Shown here: one piece after another, positions 34,001-44,169 of the stretch
Numbering within the stretch: position 1 is the first letter of the stretch
Layout: each line of letters starts with the position of its first letter
From: Durusdinium trenchii
Lineage: Eukaryota > Sar > Dinophyceae > Suessiales > Symbiodiniaceae
Length of the DNA: 64,000 nucleotides
Assembly: GCA_963970005.1 (NCBI GenBank)
Contig: CAXAMN010021707.1
Coordinates: 272,607 to 336,606 of the forward strand
Direction: 5' to 3'
The notes under the pieces: generated by a model
Database searches by the model: none
What the model saw: the letters and a program-made list of their open reading frames with translations, nothing else
What the model was told of the DNA's origin: nothing
Program-made: the position numbers and the translations under genes

Positions 34001-34572
34001 GTCAGCACCTTGTTCCATGCGGCAAGGGCTTGAGCTCGGACAGAACTAGCAACTGGCGGTTGATGATGGCAATGCTGGGCACCAATGTGCAAACAGCTGC
34101 AGTGAACTGCAAGGTCAAGATGCTTTCGTGGAAGGTGGGGCATTCTGAAACCCAGAAGCGGCACGCGGGCGGATAAATCGAAATGTGCTAGGCCAACCAA
34201 TCATGAATGAACAACAGGAGGATAAACTTGGGCACGTGAGCCCCATAACATTCACAATGCTGGTCGCCTTTGTAACTTCATGCATTTTCATACTATAAAT
34301 TGCTTTGGCACAGACCTTGACTTACAATTATATTGGGCAGACAGGCGCACATGATGATGAAAGAGTTTGCCGGAGGTACTGGTAAGAAAAAGAAAGGAAC
34401 AGGCCCCCGCGTTAAAGTCAATGATGACAAAAGAGCCTTTTTTGTTGCAGTTGCAGTGGTTTGAGACCGTTCCAAGATGATGGGACAATCAAAAGTATGT
34501 CAAAGGCTTTCATGCTCACCTCAACTGATGTTCACAGGTTTTGATGTATTGCTTATGCAGTCTAGAGTCCAG
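31012..34572. other. Long stretch with only weak exon candidates
   Basis: A 32-nt candidate exon at 31907-31938 (TTGCAG|AG...CAG|GTGAAT) codes EKVGCPLCRQ, which looks like part of a RING-type zinc finger. A degenerate repeat of about 21 bp (GATGACATTGCTGTGAAACC-like) spans roughly 32173-32320. The open frames at 32748-32990 and 33713-34200 are not supported by domains. Confidence 0.35.
32173..32320. repeat. Degenerate ~21-bp tandem repeat
   Basis: Successive units of the type GTGAAACCGATGACATTGCT, diverging at both ends. Confidence 0.6.
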
Positions 34573-34926
34573 AATGCCTCCATTTCAAACCATTGCATTG
34601 GTCCAAACACTGGGAGATGCTGACAGCGACTGGACCTTTGACACCGCTGCAGAAACCCCTCAAACATGTACATAAATCCGCAGGACACGCCAACCAAATG
34701 CCAACAAGTATTGAACCTTCACACTGCAGCCAGCCATGCGAGCCCGCAACTCACATGGGCGCAAAACGTGATGCACAAGCAGTATGCAAGATGCTTTTGG
34801 GCTGCAGTTTTTCATGGGGAGGAACTTCGCCGGGGGAAACGGCTGCTAAATGGGTCGGGGCATGGGCAAGAATATGTGGCACGACAAGACACCCATGTTA
34901 ACGCTTCTCCACTTCTCATTGAATAA
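34573..34926 (+). CDS. Candidate exon region, boundaries ambiguous
   Basis: After GTCCAG| a frame codes MPPFQTIALVQTLGDADSDW then TFDTAAETPQT to a possible GTACAT donor at 34668. From 34684 another frame stays open for 81 codons (QYARCFWAAVFHGEELRRGK inside). The implied 16-nt intron is too short, so at most one of the two readings is right. Confidence 0.35.
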
Positions 34927-35403
34927 CCATCGTCAATCGGAACATTTTGGAACAAGCCTTAGTATCAACCGGATATTTTTAAGATTTGTGATGTATGAGT
35001 GTGATTCAATTCAAAGGCCCCGATGAACTCATCATCATCAAGGTGGTTGGCCCATCAAGATTTCAACAGTAGCTCCAATCTTTGCTATTTTGTCCTGGTA
35101 TCAGAACTCCCCCTTGATTTAAAGGGAAGAACATCAACGGCTTAAACGCGTAGGCCCACCATGCGTTCCACAAGCAACTTTGGCACCATCCAGAGTGTGG
35201 TGTTGGGAGGCTTTAGACTGGATTTGTTTAGGTCCAGATGCCAAAGCGCCTGGCACGAGGCATGGGCCTGTCAGAGATGTTGATGTTGGTCGTTTGACAT
35301 GATGTTTCCCACATGTTTCCCACGTCCTCACGCTCGCTCATTCGCAACGAAAGAACTTGATCGTCATGTTTGACGGCTGTGTGACTTTTTGGGCCTGCAC
35401 CAG

Positions 35404-35487
35404 GTCCAACAGCTTTGCTTTCGATCTGGCATTTCAAAAGGATTCACCAAGTGTTGATCGAGGCGAGAGCGACGAGAGCTTGAAGCA
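35404..35487 (+). CDS. Candidate internal exon
   Basis: GCACCAG|G acceptor, frame SNSFAFDLAFQKDSPSVDRG then ESDESLK, GT donor at 35488. Confidence 0.45.
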
Positions 35488-36259
35488 GTGTTCTTTGAGT
35501 AGTCGGATCTTTTTCAATCCGCAGGCGGTCAACGCTTATGTTTGAACTTCCCAGACGGCGAAGACTTTGAGTCTTGAGCTCAGTGTTGCTTATATAACTA
35601 TGCTACCTTCCGCAGGATTGAGTTGATCTTACAGTATCTCGTGCCATGTGACAAGCATATGGAGTCTCTTTAAGCTTTGGCCAGCACTGCACAGCTTTTG
35701 GGCTGTTGGTCCAAAGCGGTGAAAAGCACAACTTGGTGTTGGAAACAGCTTCTTTTCCCAAGCACTACATGGGATGGTGACTCTAGTCACGTTTCTTTGT
35801 CGCAACGTTTTTCTGGGAAATGCTCCAGCGAGGCTGGAGTCAAAGGGCATTCCAGCCCGCAGGCACATCCGGCAAAGAAGCATGGGATGTCAGTGTAAGG
35901 TTAATATTATGGCAATGAACTAAGTCGAGGCCCTTTTTCAGCATCGCTGTAGCTGATCTACTGCAAACATGCTCATAGGCCCGCCCATAGGCTCATAGTT
36001 CCTGAATTGATGGTGTTTCCTTCTTACAAGTGCAGAAGCAGGCCCACCTGTTTGGCAAGTAGCAGTTTGTTTGGAGGGTGTGTGATGCATTTACTGTACC
36101 ATACTGTACCTCATTTATGTTACCATTCTCAAGTTCATATCCTGAATCTTGAAAACTGTAAAAAACATATCGATCTGTATATAGCATGGTTTGTCACGTC
36201 GTACTTGGATTTCGAACCGGAATGCTTCACAGAGACGGTCATTTTCCTTCAGTTCCCAG

Positions 36260-36322
36260 GTTGCATAATCTTGCTGATGCTTGCACCTTGGAGATCGAAG
36301 GCTTAGAGGATGGACACAGCAA
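36260..36322 (+). CDS. Candidate internal exon
   Basis: GTTCCCAG|G acceptor, frame LHNLADACTLEIEGLEDGHS, GTATGA donor at 36323. Phase 2 at both ends. Confidence 0.45.
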
Positions 36323-39300
36323 GTATGAAGTGGGACAATGTGCGTTGATATGTTACCGCAGGGCCTGCGAGTGCGTCTTAAGGCGCGAATGTTATTCATC
36401 TATGGACACTACAGCACCTCCCAGTTTGAAAGCTGTGGGCCCCGATGTGGCTGTGTTGCTGTGTTGTGTTTTTGTGGTGTGATTGTGGCGTGCAGCATTC
36501 CAAACAGAAGACTGACTAGGCTGTTCGTGTCGATGTTGAAAAAGCGCCTGTCAACATGATAGATCAATGATAAGTATGAAACTTGAGTCACTTGAGGGAT
36601 CGTTTCACGTGGCAGGATGCCTCGTTGCAGCTGTTGCGATTCGAATGTGCCATCCGATCCCTGCCTTTTGCTGTGCTGGTGGATAGGTGCCATGGCAAGA
36701 TTGGGCGTTTAGGGGGATGAGGGCACAACCTCTCAGACGTGGCTGCACCTACGCACTCACCGCTTTCCATGTTGTGTGCATAAAGCATGTGCAAAACTGT
36801 TCAGGGCAAGTGCCGGCCCATACTTGTAGTAACTATTGTACTGGCTGAATGATCAAGCACAGCAGCACGTCCAGCAATTCCAGTGTTTGAAAGCTCGGAG
36901 ATCGGCCTAACGGTCTCACGTGTAGCAGAGCTTTGGCACGCTGCTCGGTGCTGCTCAGTTGGACATGTGAGCCGATGATTTGCTTCAAAGACGAATGCAA
37001 AACCCACGCGCATGAAAACGAAAGGCACAAGAGTGTTGATCAGTTGGGGCGTTTAAGCAAGCCATAGCACGCCGTCTCAAACTCTTGAGCTTGAGGCAAG
37101 AGCTTTCCACCTGCTTGCTTGCAGTGGCCTTGTGGGATGTTCTTCCACATTCGGACGGGAGATCCAAAGATACATAGCGGCTCGAAGACCCTGTGGGTAC
37201 AATTGTCGATTCGTCCTCCAATCAAGCAATCGTGAATTCAGCTTAGTTTTGTGCTTCAATCATCATCACTAAATTACCGTTTGTTTAGCTTTGTCAGGAG
37301 TTGCTGCGGGAACTCCGGCACTGGGGGTTGCGTGCAGATGGGACAGGCCTCAATCAAACGGGGTGGCTCACATGCACACTTGAAACCACTGAATTTGTTC
37401 GCGGCTCTTGTGAACACATAATCAATAATAATTACTACTGTATATATAATATATAGATGTATCTATACAGCAGTCTTGACTGATTCACTGATGCCGATGG
37501 AGAGCGAAAGATACATATGTATATATGTATAATTACACAGGTTATATGATGTTAATGTATGCTTTGGTTTTCCACAATGCCTCGCAGTGTCAGAGATTCT
37601 TCAAGCACATTCACGTCAGTTGGAATTTGCACAGCAAAAAGGCACAAGACTGATCGGCTATTTTGTCAGCCTTGGGGAAATCAGGTGATGCAAGGTAGTC
37701 ATTCAGGTGATGCACACAATGACCTAACAATTTGCACACCAGGCTTGAAAGGCTTTAAAGAATGGTGTGTGGATAATCAGTTGAGATGCCCTCTACTAGA
37801 GAGAGAGGGAGAGAGTGTATATATATATATATATTTTTATACAGTTGTATATATACATATCTATATACATTAAAGAGTGTGGGTCACAGATATGTTAATA
37901 AAAAGTTGGCCGCAGTGTTCTAAAGCAAGGGGCAACGCAGGCCTGGCTTCACAACTCGTGGATGCTTTATGGACATCTTTGGCGGAGGCAAAGCGGATCG
38001 ATCCAAAAAGCCATGATTGGGCGTGGAAAATCGTCAAAAGATGGTTGGAATGAAACGGAGAGTCAGAAGTGCGTTGCTCAAAGACATGCCTGGTGGTTGA
38101 GCCATTTCGGTTAGGCACGAGGGGTGCCGGTGCGGCGCTTTGCTTTGCAAGTGGGCCTAGCTTTGGTTGGAAAGGCTGCGGCGGGGTGGAAGGGTGCTTG
38201 GGCAGTTAGCCCTGCTGTTGTAGAGCCCAAGCTTTTCATGTTTTTTGGATGGCTTGTTCAGACGCCGCACATGCAATTTTGCAGAATCGGCTTTACATTT
38301 GGGCTCTCACTCCAGTCAGCCTCGCATCGGCACTGCAAGCCAAGCTCCCCCGTCCTCTCGTTTGCAGGCAGCGCGTTTGGAGGTGTCGTGTAGCAAGCTG
38401 GTGTCAAGCCAAGTTGTGAGCCAGAGATCAATTCTTTGTGGATGGTGGCATGTCAAGCATGCTCTCAAGAAACACCTAGTTGGACAATGCGAACCATACC
38501 GCGCTCATTCGCAATTGTTCACAAAGTCATTTAGTTATTAGGAGTGTGGCAAACCTGACCCAGCATGGCTGGAAATGTTCAGGTTGAAGGCGAGTACCGA
38601 AGAACCATGAGGCAAGACCAGCCTCAATTGTATAGCAGCTTTCATTGCCGAAAACGTCATGTGTGCATTTCAGGGAGTGAGAGGCACGAAAAGGAAAGAG
38701 CATGAAATATGAAAGAATGTTTTAAGTATTTAAGTATGTTCGTCATGCCTTGGGTTGACTTTGATCACGTGATTGGCAGACACTAGTTTGTTTTTTTGTT
38801 GAAGGTGACAACAGGTGACTGTACATTGCTCAACAATCAAATCTGCCTCAACAAGCGACTGATGGTCAGGCGTTTGGGTCTACCTGCAGATTTTACTGAG
38901 AAGGTGTATGGGATCCCACGCTGCGTGTGACATCTCAAAGTTCAATGCACGTTCTCCCTTTGGATTGAAGACTCAGGGATTGAGTGAAATTAAACTCCAT
39001 GTTCCGAATGATGATAGTAATAGATAGTAATAGTATATGATAGTGATACTTCCGTCATCACTGGGAAGGCTGCAAGTTTTCCACCGATTGCTTCCAGTGC
39101 ATTCAGCGTTCATGGCCTTGCAAGGTCCCACATACAAAGCATCATGCTTGCCCTAGTTTTGGAGGAGTGACCACAGCGCAAGCAAAAGTAGCACATGATG
39201 ACCGTGATGATATATGTGTGGTTTTTGTTGTTATATTTAGCCCGATTTGCTCCATGTTTCTTCTTGTTCCCCAAATCAAATGGATTTTCTCGCTTGTTTT

Positions 39301-39714
39301 GACAGAGAAGGGATGAGCGTTGCTGCCTTCATGTGTTGAGAAAAATTGCCTCCAGGAGGCATCCATGACCCAGCTGAAGGAGGAGTGCAGCATTCTCAGC
39401 AGCAAAGATCAAATCTTGTTCAAGTTTGAGTAGCCAGTTCTTTCAATTGACAGATTCAGCGACCATGCTCAAACCCCAGGAGCCACTTCATCGTTAGATT
39501 TGTTATTGTTGAGGTTGCTGTATGATGACAACCCCAGCTGGATCCTACATGGATTCGAATAGAACCAAAATAACACCTTTCCAGAATCGGGCAAACATTT
39601 TTTGAAGGACTTTACACTAGGAGAACTCTTGGGCAACTATTCAGTCACAACAACAACACTCCTATTCTAGCAAAGTCTTACGGGAACTATGGCAGCGCTG
39701 AGCAGGCCGGTCAT
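36323..39714. other. Long stretch without a resolved exon
   Basis: At 38100-38540 all three + strand frames stay open for 85-100 codons in a moderately G+C-rich block. One may be an exon, but the frame cannot be chosen. TA microsatellites lie at 37436-37455 and 37816-37868. Confidence 0.4.
37816..37868. repeat. TA microsatellite
   Basis: (TA)n with interruptions, preceded by a GA-rich run (37798-37813). Confidence 0.85.
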
Positions 39715-39912
39715 TTGGTTATCGGTTTGAGACATGCAATATTGAGACATGTCGGATTTGCGGGTCCTCCGGTCAATCGTTTTGTGCATGGATGTGGATC
39801 ACCATGTCCCATCCCCATCAAAGACCGGCTCGAGAGCGGTGCAAGCTTTGGCCAAGACAGCCACGAGGCGTTTCCAGAAGCAGCATCCCTTCTGGTGTTC
39901 AATGAGAATGCC
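39715..39912 (+). CDS. Candidate exon
   Basis: The frame contains GFAGPPVNRFVHGCGSPCPI and ESGASFGQDSHEAFPEAASL, ending at a possible GC donor (GAGAAT|GCCTAA). The acceptor is not resolved. Confidence 0.4.
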
Positions 39913-39963
39913 TAACAAGATCTAACAAGCTCCACACATGTTCTTTTGTCTCGTTTGCTTCAG

Positions 39964-40104
39964 CATGGTCTTGCTTGGTGCCAACCCTCTCGATATCCTC
40001 AGGCGTTGGTTTATCCCTTATACTTATTCCTTTTTGGATCCTCTTGACGCGCGTTGTTTGGATGTTGGTGCTCCGAACATGACCACCGCGACCACAGTGC
40101 AAGG
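39964..40104 (+). CDS. Exon 1 of a phase-compatible three-exon chain
   Basis: GCTTCAG|C acceptor, frame (S)MVLLGANPLDILRRWFIP then YTYSFLDPLDARCLDVGAPN, donor AAGG|GTATTG, phase 2. Joins in frame to 40266-40342. No domain recognised. Confidence 0.5.
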
Positions 40105-40265
40105 GTATTGCAACCTTTCACATGGGGATTAGAGGCAATTGAGAATGTCGGGCCGCCGGCATTCTGACCTGTTGGTGGTGCTGAAGGTTATACTAACAAC
40201 GTTTGGTCAATCTTGCAAGCGTATCATTTGCTATCTCCGAAGATCTTGGTGGTGGCTCCACTCAG

Positions 40266-40342
40266 GTCTGAACATGCAAAAAGAGTGTCTAGACAAAGTT
40301 TTGGAGCCGGAGAAGATGGTTTGCCTTCATCGGGAGGGACAG
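40266..40342 (+). CDS. Exon 2 of the three-exon chain
   Basis: CACTCAG|G acceptor, frame SEHAKRVSRQSFGAGEDGLP then SSGGT, canonical ACAG|GTCCAT donor. Starts in phase 2 and ends in phase 1. Confidence 0.5.
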
Positions 40343-40459
40343 GTCCATAATCATTACTGGAGAACTCGTTCTCGTGACTATTTGACTCCATCCCAAGCCT
40401 TTTCTCATGCAGACAATCGAGCACAATGTGTTCTGTCAAGACGAGGTTCTATTTGACAG

Positions 40460-40575
40460 TTGTGGCCCTGCGTGCACGAAAGAAATGGTTCGATGTTTCT
40501 GCCAATGTCTGCCGTCACTTGTTCCAAGAAGGCCTTGTTTTGCTCTTCATTGGAGAAGGGGTGACCAGCTTGTGA
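40460..40575 (+). CDS. Exon 3 (possibly last) of the three-exon chain
   Basis: TTTGACAG|TT acceptor matches the phase of the previous exon. Frame VALRARKKWFDVSANVCRHL then FQEGLVLLFIGEGVTSL, stop TGA at 40573-40575. A second frame over the same bases is Cys-rich (SCGPACTKEMVRCFCQCLP) and cannot be excluded. Confidence 0.45.
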
Positions 40576-40849
40576 CAAAGTGCTTGGCCAAGAGGGACAG
40601 GTCAGACAACTGAGAAAAGGCCATGGTTTTCCGCACCCCATTGGAGGCAGTTGCAAGGAACAGCGTTGCCACGGGGCAGTGCGAGCACGAACAGCGTTTG
40701 AAATATCAACCTGCACCGATACTGTCAGTCACCGATACACCGATCCATTTGCACTTTCGAGATAACCAGTACACTGCGGATCCAATGAAAAGAAACCTTT
40801 TGTAGGAGCATGCTCGCGCATGCGGAGCCATTAAAATATTGCTATTGCA

Positions 40850-40877
40850 ATATATATATATATATATATGTGTGTGT
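40850..40877. repeat. TA/TG microsatellite
   Basis: (TA)n followed by (TG)n in an intron-like region. Confidence 0.85.
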
Positions 40878-41036
40878 AGAACGATTGTTTGTTTAGCGTT
40901 ACCCCGTTGTGGCAACTGTTTCTCATATGCAAAGTGTATAGATGTGCAAGAACTTCTACAGTACTATGATTGGAGTTGTTTGGGCACGACGGTGAGCTGA
41001 GAGGTGATATTCTAGAAACAACGCCGCAACCAATCA

Positions 41037-41155
41037 TTGTATTGTAGTGGCATATCGGTGTATCAGCAGACATACATTCTCGAAGTCACCGTGTAGTGGC
41101 GTATCGGTGTATCAGCGCACAGCCTTGCCAAAGTCACCCTATTGCGGCGTCACGG
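41037..41155. repeat. ~58-bp tandem repeat, about two copies
   Basis: GTAGTGGC(A/G)TATCGGTGTATCAGC followed by AAGTCACC recurs twice. A shorter inverted trace (CACCGATACACCGAT) lies at 40729-40743. Confidence 0.65.
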
Positions 41156-41770
41156 CACAATTTTCTGTGTAGTGTAGTATAGATGCGCTTTCCGTGCACA
41201 TGAATGAGGAACACTCTACATCACCCGAAGAGCTAAGAAGCTCTGGATGCAAGTTTCATGCTGGTGCTGAGTTCAACTTGACCTTTGTGGGGTCCTTTTA
41301 AGCCAACTGATGCAGATACTGGGGCCCATATTTTGTTGAGGCGCTGGGGGGGTGTCAGGGATGTACAGTCGCAACAGCGCCTGGGCCGCGTTAAAATGAC
41401 AGAAGCGCGTCACCAGTTTTCATCACCCTTTGTTTGATTTTTACTGTAGACATTCAATTGGGCATGTTCCAGAGTGAATCACGCAGAATTCAAAATCAAG
41501 CACAACCATGAGCACCATTCGACACGGCGGGCGACCCAAAGCACGGATACCGTGCTGAGTTTGGACTGCAAGGTCAAGAGTTAAACAGCACCAAAGCCAA
41601 GGCAGGCAGGCTCAGCGGGGTATGTCTAGAGTCTAGGGTCCTCAGATGTCCTTATTGATTCATCAATTCATCATAATTCATCGCAGTTCGATAATTGGAG
41701 TTGTGATATATGTTTAATCATTTGACGGAATGTCTATGGCACGAGCTAACCTGATGTACATTAATGTATG

Positions 41771-41830
41771 TCTGGCACTGGACAAGCCCAGGCCACTGCG
41801 GACCGTCATGTACCCAGTTTGGGGATGTCG
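41771..41830 (+). CDS. Candidate exon
   Basis: Frame SGTGQAQATADRHVPSLGMS ending at a GTATTT donor. The acceptor may be CCCAG|GCC at 41791. Confidence 0.3.
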
Positions 41831-41977
41831 GTATTTCGAGAAGAGCCAAACCAACCCTTCCTATCCCCATGATTCATGTTTGTTCTACTAGTGTTCGCAG
41901 AAGGTCCTTTCCTTCATGTGTCGGAATTCAGTTCACTGGTGTTTACCTTTTTGGTGTCTTGCCCACCAGCTTCACAG

Positions 41978-42050
41978 GAAAGCACCGCCAAGTCTCCAAT
42001 TGCAAACTCCACTAGTTACATGTCTTCACCTTTCATTCGGCTCGGGGATG
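41978..42050 (+). CDS. Candidate internal exon (GC donor)
   Basis: CTTCACAG|GAA acceptor, frame ESTAKSPIANSTSYMSSPFI then RLGD, GC donor (GATG|GCCCTT). Good AG|G acceptor and phase-1 end. Confidence 0.5.
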
Positions 42051-42847
42051 GCCCTTTGACAGCTTGAGTCTTGATAAGAAAGAGCCTCCGGGTCCAACCT
42101 TTGAGGTCAGGTGCTTCAGCGAGAACTCTTCATTGAGACCTTGTGCCGGCAACGTTGGGAGGTCCCAAGTGGCTAGGGAAAAGAAGATTCAACTGAATTT
42201 CTGCAGTTTCTGGCCACATTGCACTCCCTCCATATTTGACGTGTGGATGCTGATTCCCCACCTGTCAGGTGAGGGTTGTTAGAAATTTAAGGATAGTCTT
42301 CTCCTTCCCTCCTTCCCTCCCTTCTGTCCCTTCCGTCCCCTCCCTCCTTCCGTCCTTCCTTCCCTCCGGACCTCAACCGCAAGTGCCAGATCGCATTGGG
42401 CAGTCTCGGACCTCAACACACAGCACACAACCACAAACACACAAACAGAACACACAACTGCAACACGTAACCACACACAAACACATACAACGACAACAAT
42501 ACAGTTGCCTGTGTGTGTGTGGCATTTTGCCTGGAATGTGATCACAGGCTGGCACTTTCGGATGCCAACTGGAGACCCTGGCGCCACCCTGACGCGAACT
42601 CCCTAACACTAAATAATAGAATCCAAAATTCGAGGACCCACAAGCAAAATCAAAAACCACAAAACATCACAAAACTAAAACCCACGACCATGGCAACATG
42701 CTCCTCGCCATGGCATGAAAACAAATATGTCATGGTGGGGATCAGTCTAAGTAAAGTAATTTGTTTTCATTTGCTTTCCATTTTCAGGACTGACCGTCTT
42801 TGAGACCAGACGTGCCTTTTTTGGTATCCAAGGAATCGCTGGCAAGT
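42051..42847. other. Non-coding stretch with pyrimidine-rich microsatellite
   Basis: CCTTC/CCCTC tract at 42296-42367, then an A/C-rich tract (42410-42500). No supported exon. Confidence 0.5.
42296..42367. repeat. Polypyrimidine (CCTTC)n-like tract
   Basis: Almost uninterrupted C/T on the + strand over about 70 bases. Confidence 0.85.
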
Positions 42848-42865
42848 CCTCAGCCATTTTGGCTC
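42848..42865 (+). other. Relict dinoflagellate spliced leader
   Basis: CCTCAGCCATTTTGGCTC matches CCGTAGCCATTTTGGCTC of the dinoflagellate spliced leader at 16 of 18 positions, with 14 consecutive matches. An ATG follows at 42867 and a G+C-rich coding block begins at once, as expected for a retroposed trans-spliced mRNA. Confidence 0.75.
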
Positions 42866-42891
42866 CATGTTTCTTCTATGTTTTGCTAGCG

Positions 42892-43434
42892 ATGCAAAGC
42901 AACGCTTTGGCCAGACCCGTGACTGCCACGGTCAGCAGGCATCCGGTGCAGTCGGTGCCGCCCCCGGGCGAAGTCCGACCAGCGCCGGTGCCCGTGCGCA
43001 GCTTGCGCTTCGCCGAGCCCAGCAGCTGCCCGCAGGGCCCGCACGGCGCCGGGTGCACAGCTCTCGCAACGCGAGCCGCACCAACTGGAAACGAGCGAAG
43101 AGCTTCGGGCACTTCCGGAAGAAGACGAGAACGACCTCGGAATCTTCCAAGACCTGAGCCTGAACTCTTGGTGGTGAAGTTCTTGTATTTGTCAAGACTA
43201 CCTTCCGGTTGGCTACAAGCTTCTCAGTACCAACTCAGTCTTCATGTGGGGGAAGACGCTCGCAGTGATCCCCCAGCACGCCCTGGGATTTATTCTACAC
43301 CATTAATACCTGCAGGACCACCACAAGCTGTACCACCCGAGGAAGCTCATCTCAGAGAGCAGATTGCCATGGCCGTGAAGGCTGTTGCTTCCACTGTCCC
43401 ATACAGTAGTGGATGCAGTGTGCAGCCCTCCTAG
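42892..43434 (+). CDS. G+C-rich coding block of a probable retroposed gene, frame uncertain
   Basis: Follows the spliced-leader relict by 27 bases. The frame from ATG 42892 runs 180 codons and has the highest third-position G+C in its first 50 codons (LARPVTATVSRHPVQSVPPP). From about 43058 another frame looks better (QREPHQLETSEELRALPEED), stopping at 43164. This suggests either a 1-nt frameshift or an unseen intron. Later the first frame codes GPPQAVPPEEAHLREQIAMA (about 43317-43376). No domain recognised; it may be a decayed copy. Confidence 0.4.
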   Translation: MQSNALARPVTATVSRHPVQSVPPPGEVRPAPVPVRSLRFAEPSSCPQGPHGAGCTALATRAAPTGNERRASGTSGRRRERPRNLPRPEPELLVVKFLYLSRLPSGWLQASQYQLSLHVGEDARSDPPARPGIYSTPLIPAGPPQAVPPEEAHLREQIAMAVKAVASTVPYSSGCSVQPS

Positions 43435-43664
43435 CTGTTAATTAAAACGTTGCCTTGGATGGGTTCTCTTTACTTTTTTTGGGATGTGTGTGCAACACTA
43501 AATCCAAGGAACTGAGGGGCTTGAAGGGTGTTTCAACAGGTTCTGGATAGCGGCAGATAGCGGCAGAGCGCCCTTGGAGTTTGTTTGTAATGGCTCCTAG
43601 GGCCTGAGAGCCGTCAATGGGTGGTTTATGATCGTCTAGAGTCTAGAGAATGTTGTGCCGTTGT

Positions 43665-43756
43665 TGTTGCTACTAGCGTGGCACTTGTTTCTACTAGCTT
43701 CTTGTTACTACTAGTAAGGCATCTGTTACTACTAGCGTGGCACTTGTTTCTAATAG
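43665..43756. repeat. CTACTAG-cored dispersed repeat (inverted orientation)
   Basis: Repeated TTGCTACTAGCGTGGCACTT and TTACTACTAGTAAGGCATCT units, related to those near 11995 and 43980-44004. Not coding. Confidence 0.65.
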
Positions 43757-44059
43757 TGGGTTTTAACGGCATTTTCAACAAGAAACTGTTGTTGTCGGGC
43801 TGTGTGGAAAACATGTCGCAACAGCGCCTGGCTTTTGGTTGCAGGCAATGGACGGGGACAGCCGTGCTGGGGACCTGGAATGCCGCTTCAAGTCGCGGGT
43901 GGCGGTGCGTTTGACCGACGCAGGGCCGGGCCCAGCAGCAGGTCAGGCACAAAAAGTGTGAATCCATTTGATATGCACTTGTCACTAGTAGCGACGCACT
44001 TGTGAGATAAAAAGTGGATATGCTGGGATGAGAACGATGAAGTCTGGCCAGACTGTATA

Positions 44060-44106
44060 CAGTATATATATATATGATATATATATAAATATATATATAC
44101 TATATA
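44060..44106. repeat. TA microsatellite
   Basis: Interrupted (TA)n immediately upstream of the FN3 exon. Confidence 0.85.
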
Positions 44107-44169
44107 ACTGCTCTAAGCTTGTTTGACAAAACCAAACGAGGGCTTTTCCCGGCTTCTCACGCTGTTCAG

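Noticed and set aside
38124..38541. Putative membrane-protein ORF
   Set aside because: Three overlapping + frames are equally open; no domain, signal or splice support to choose one.
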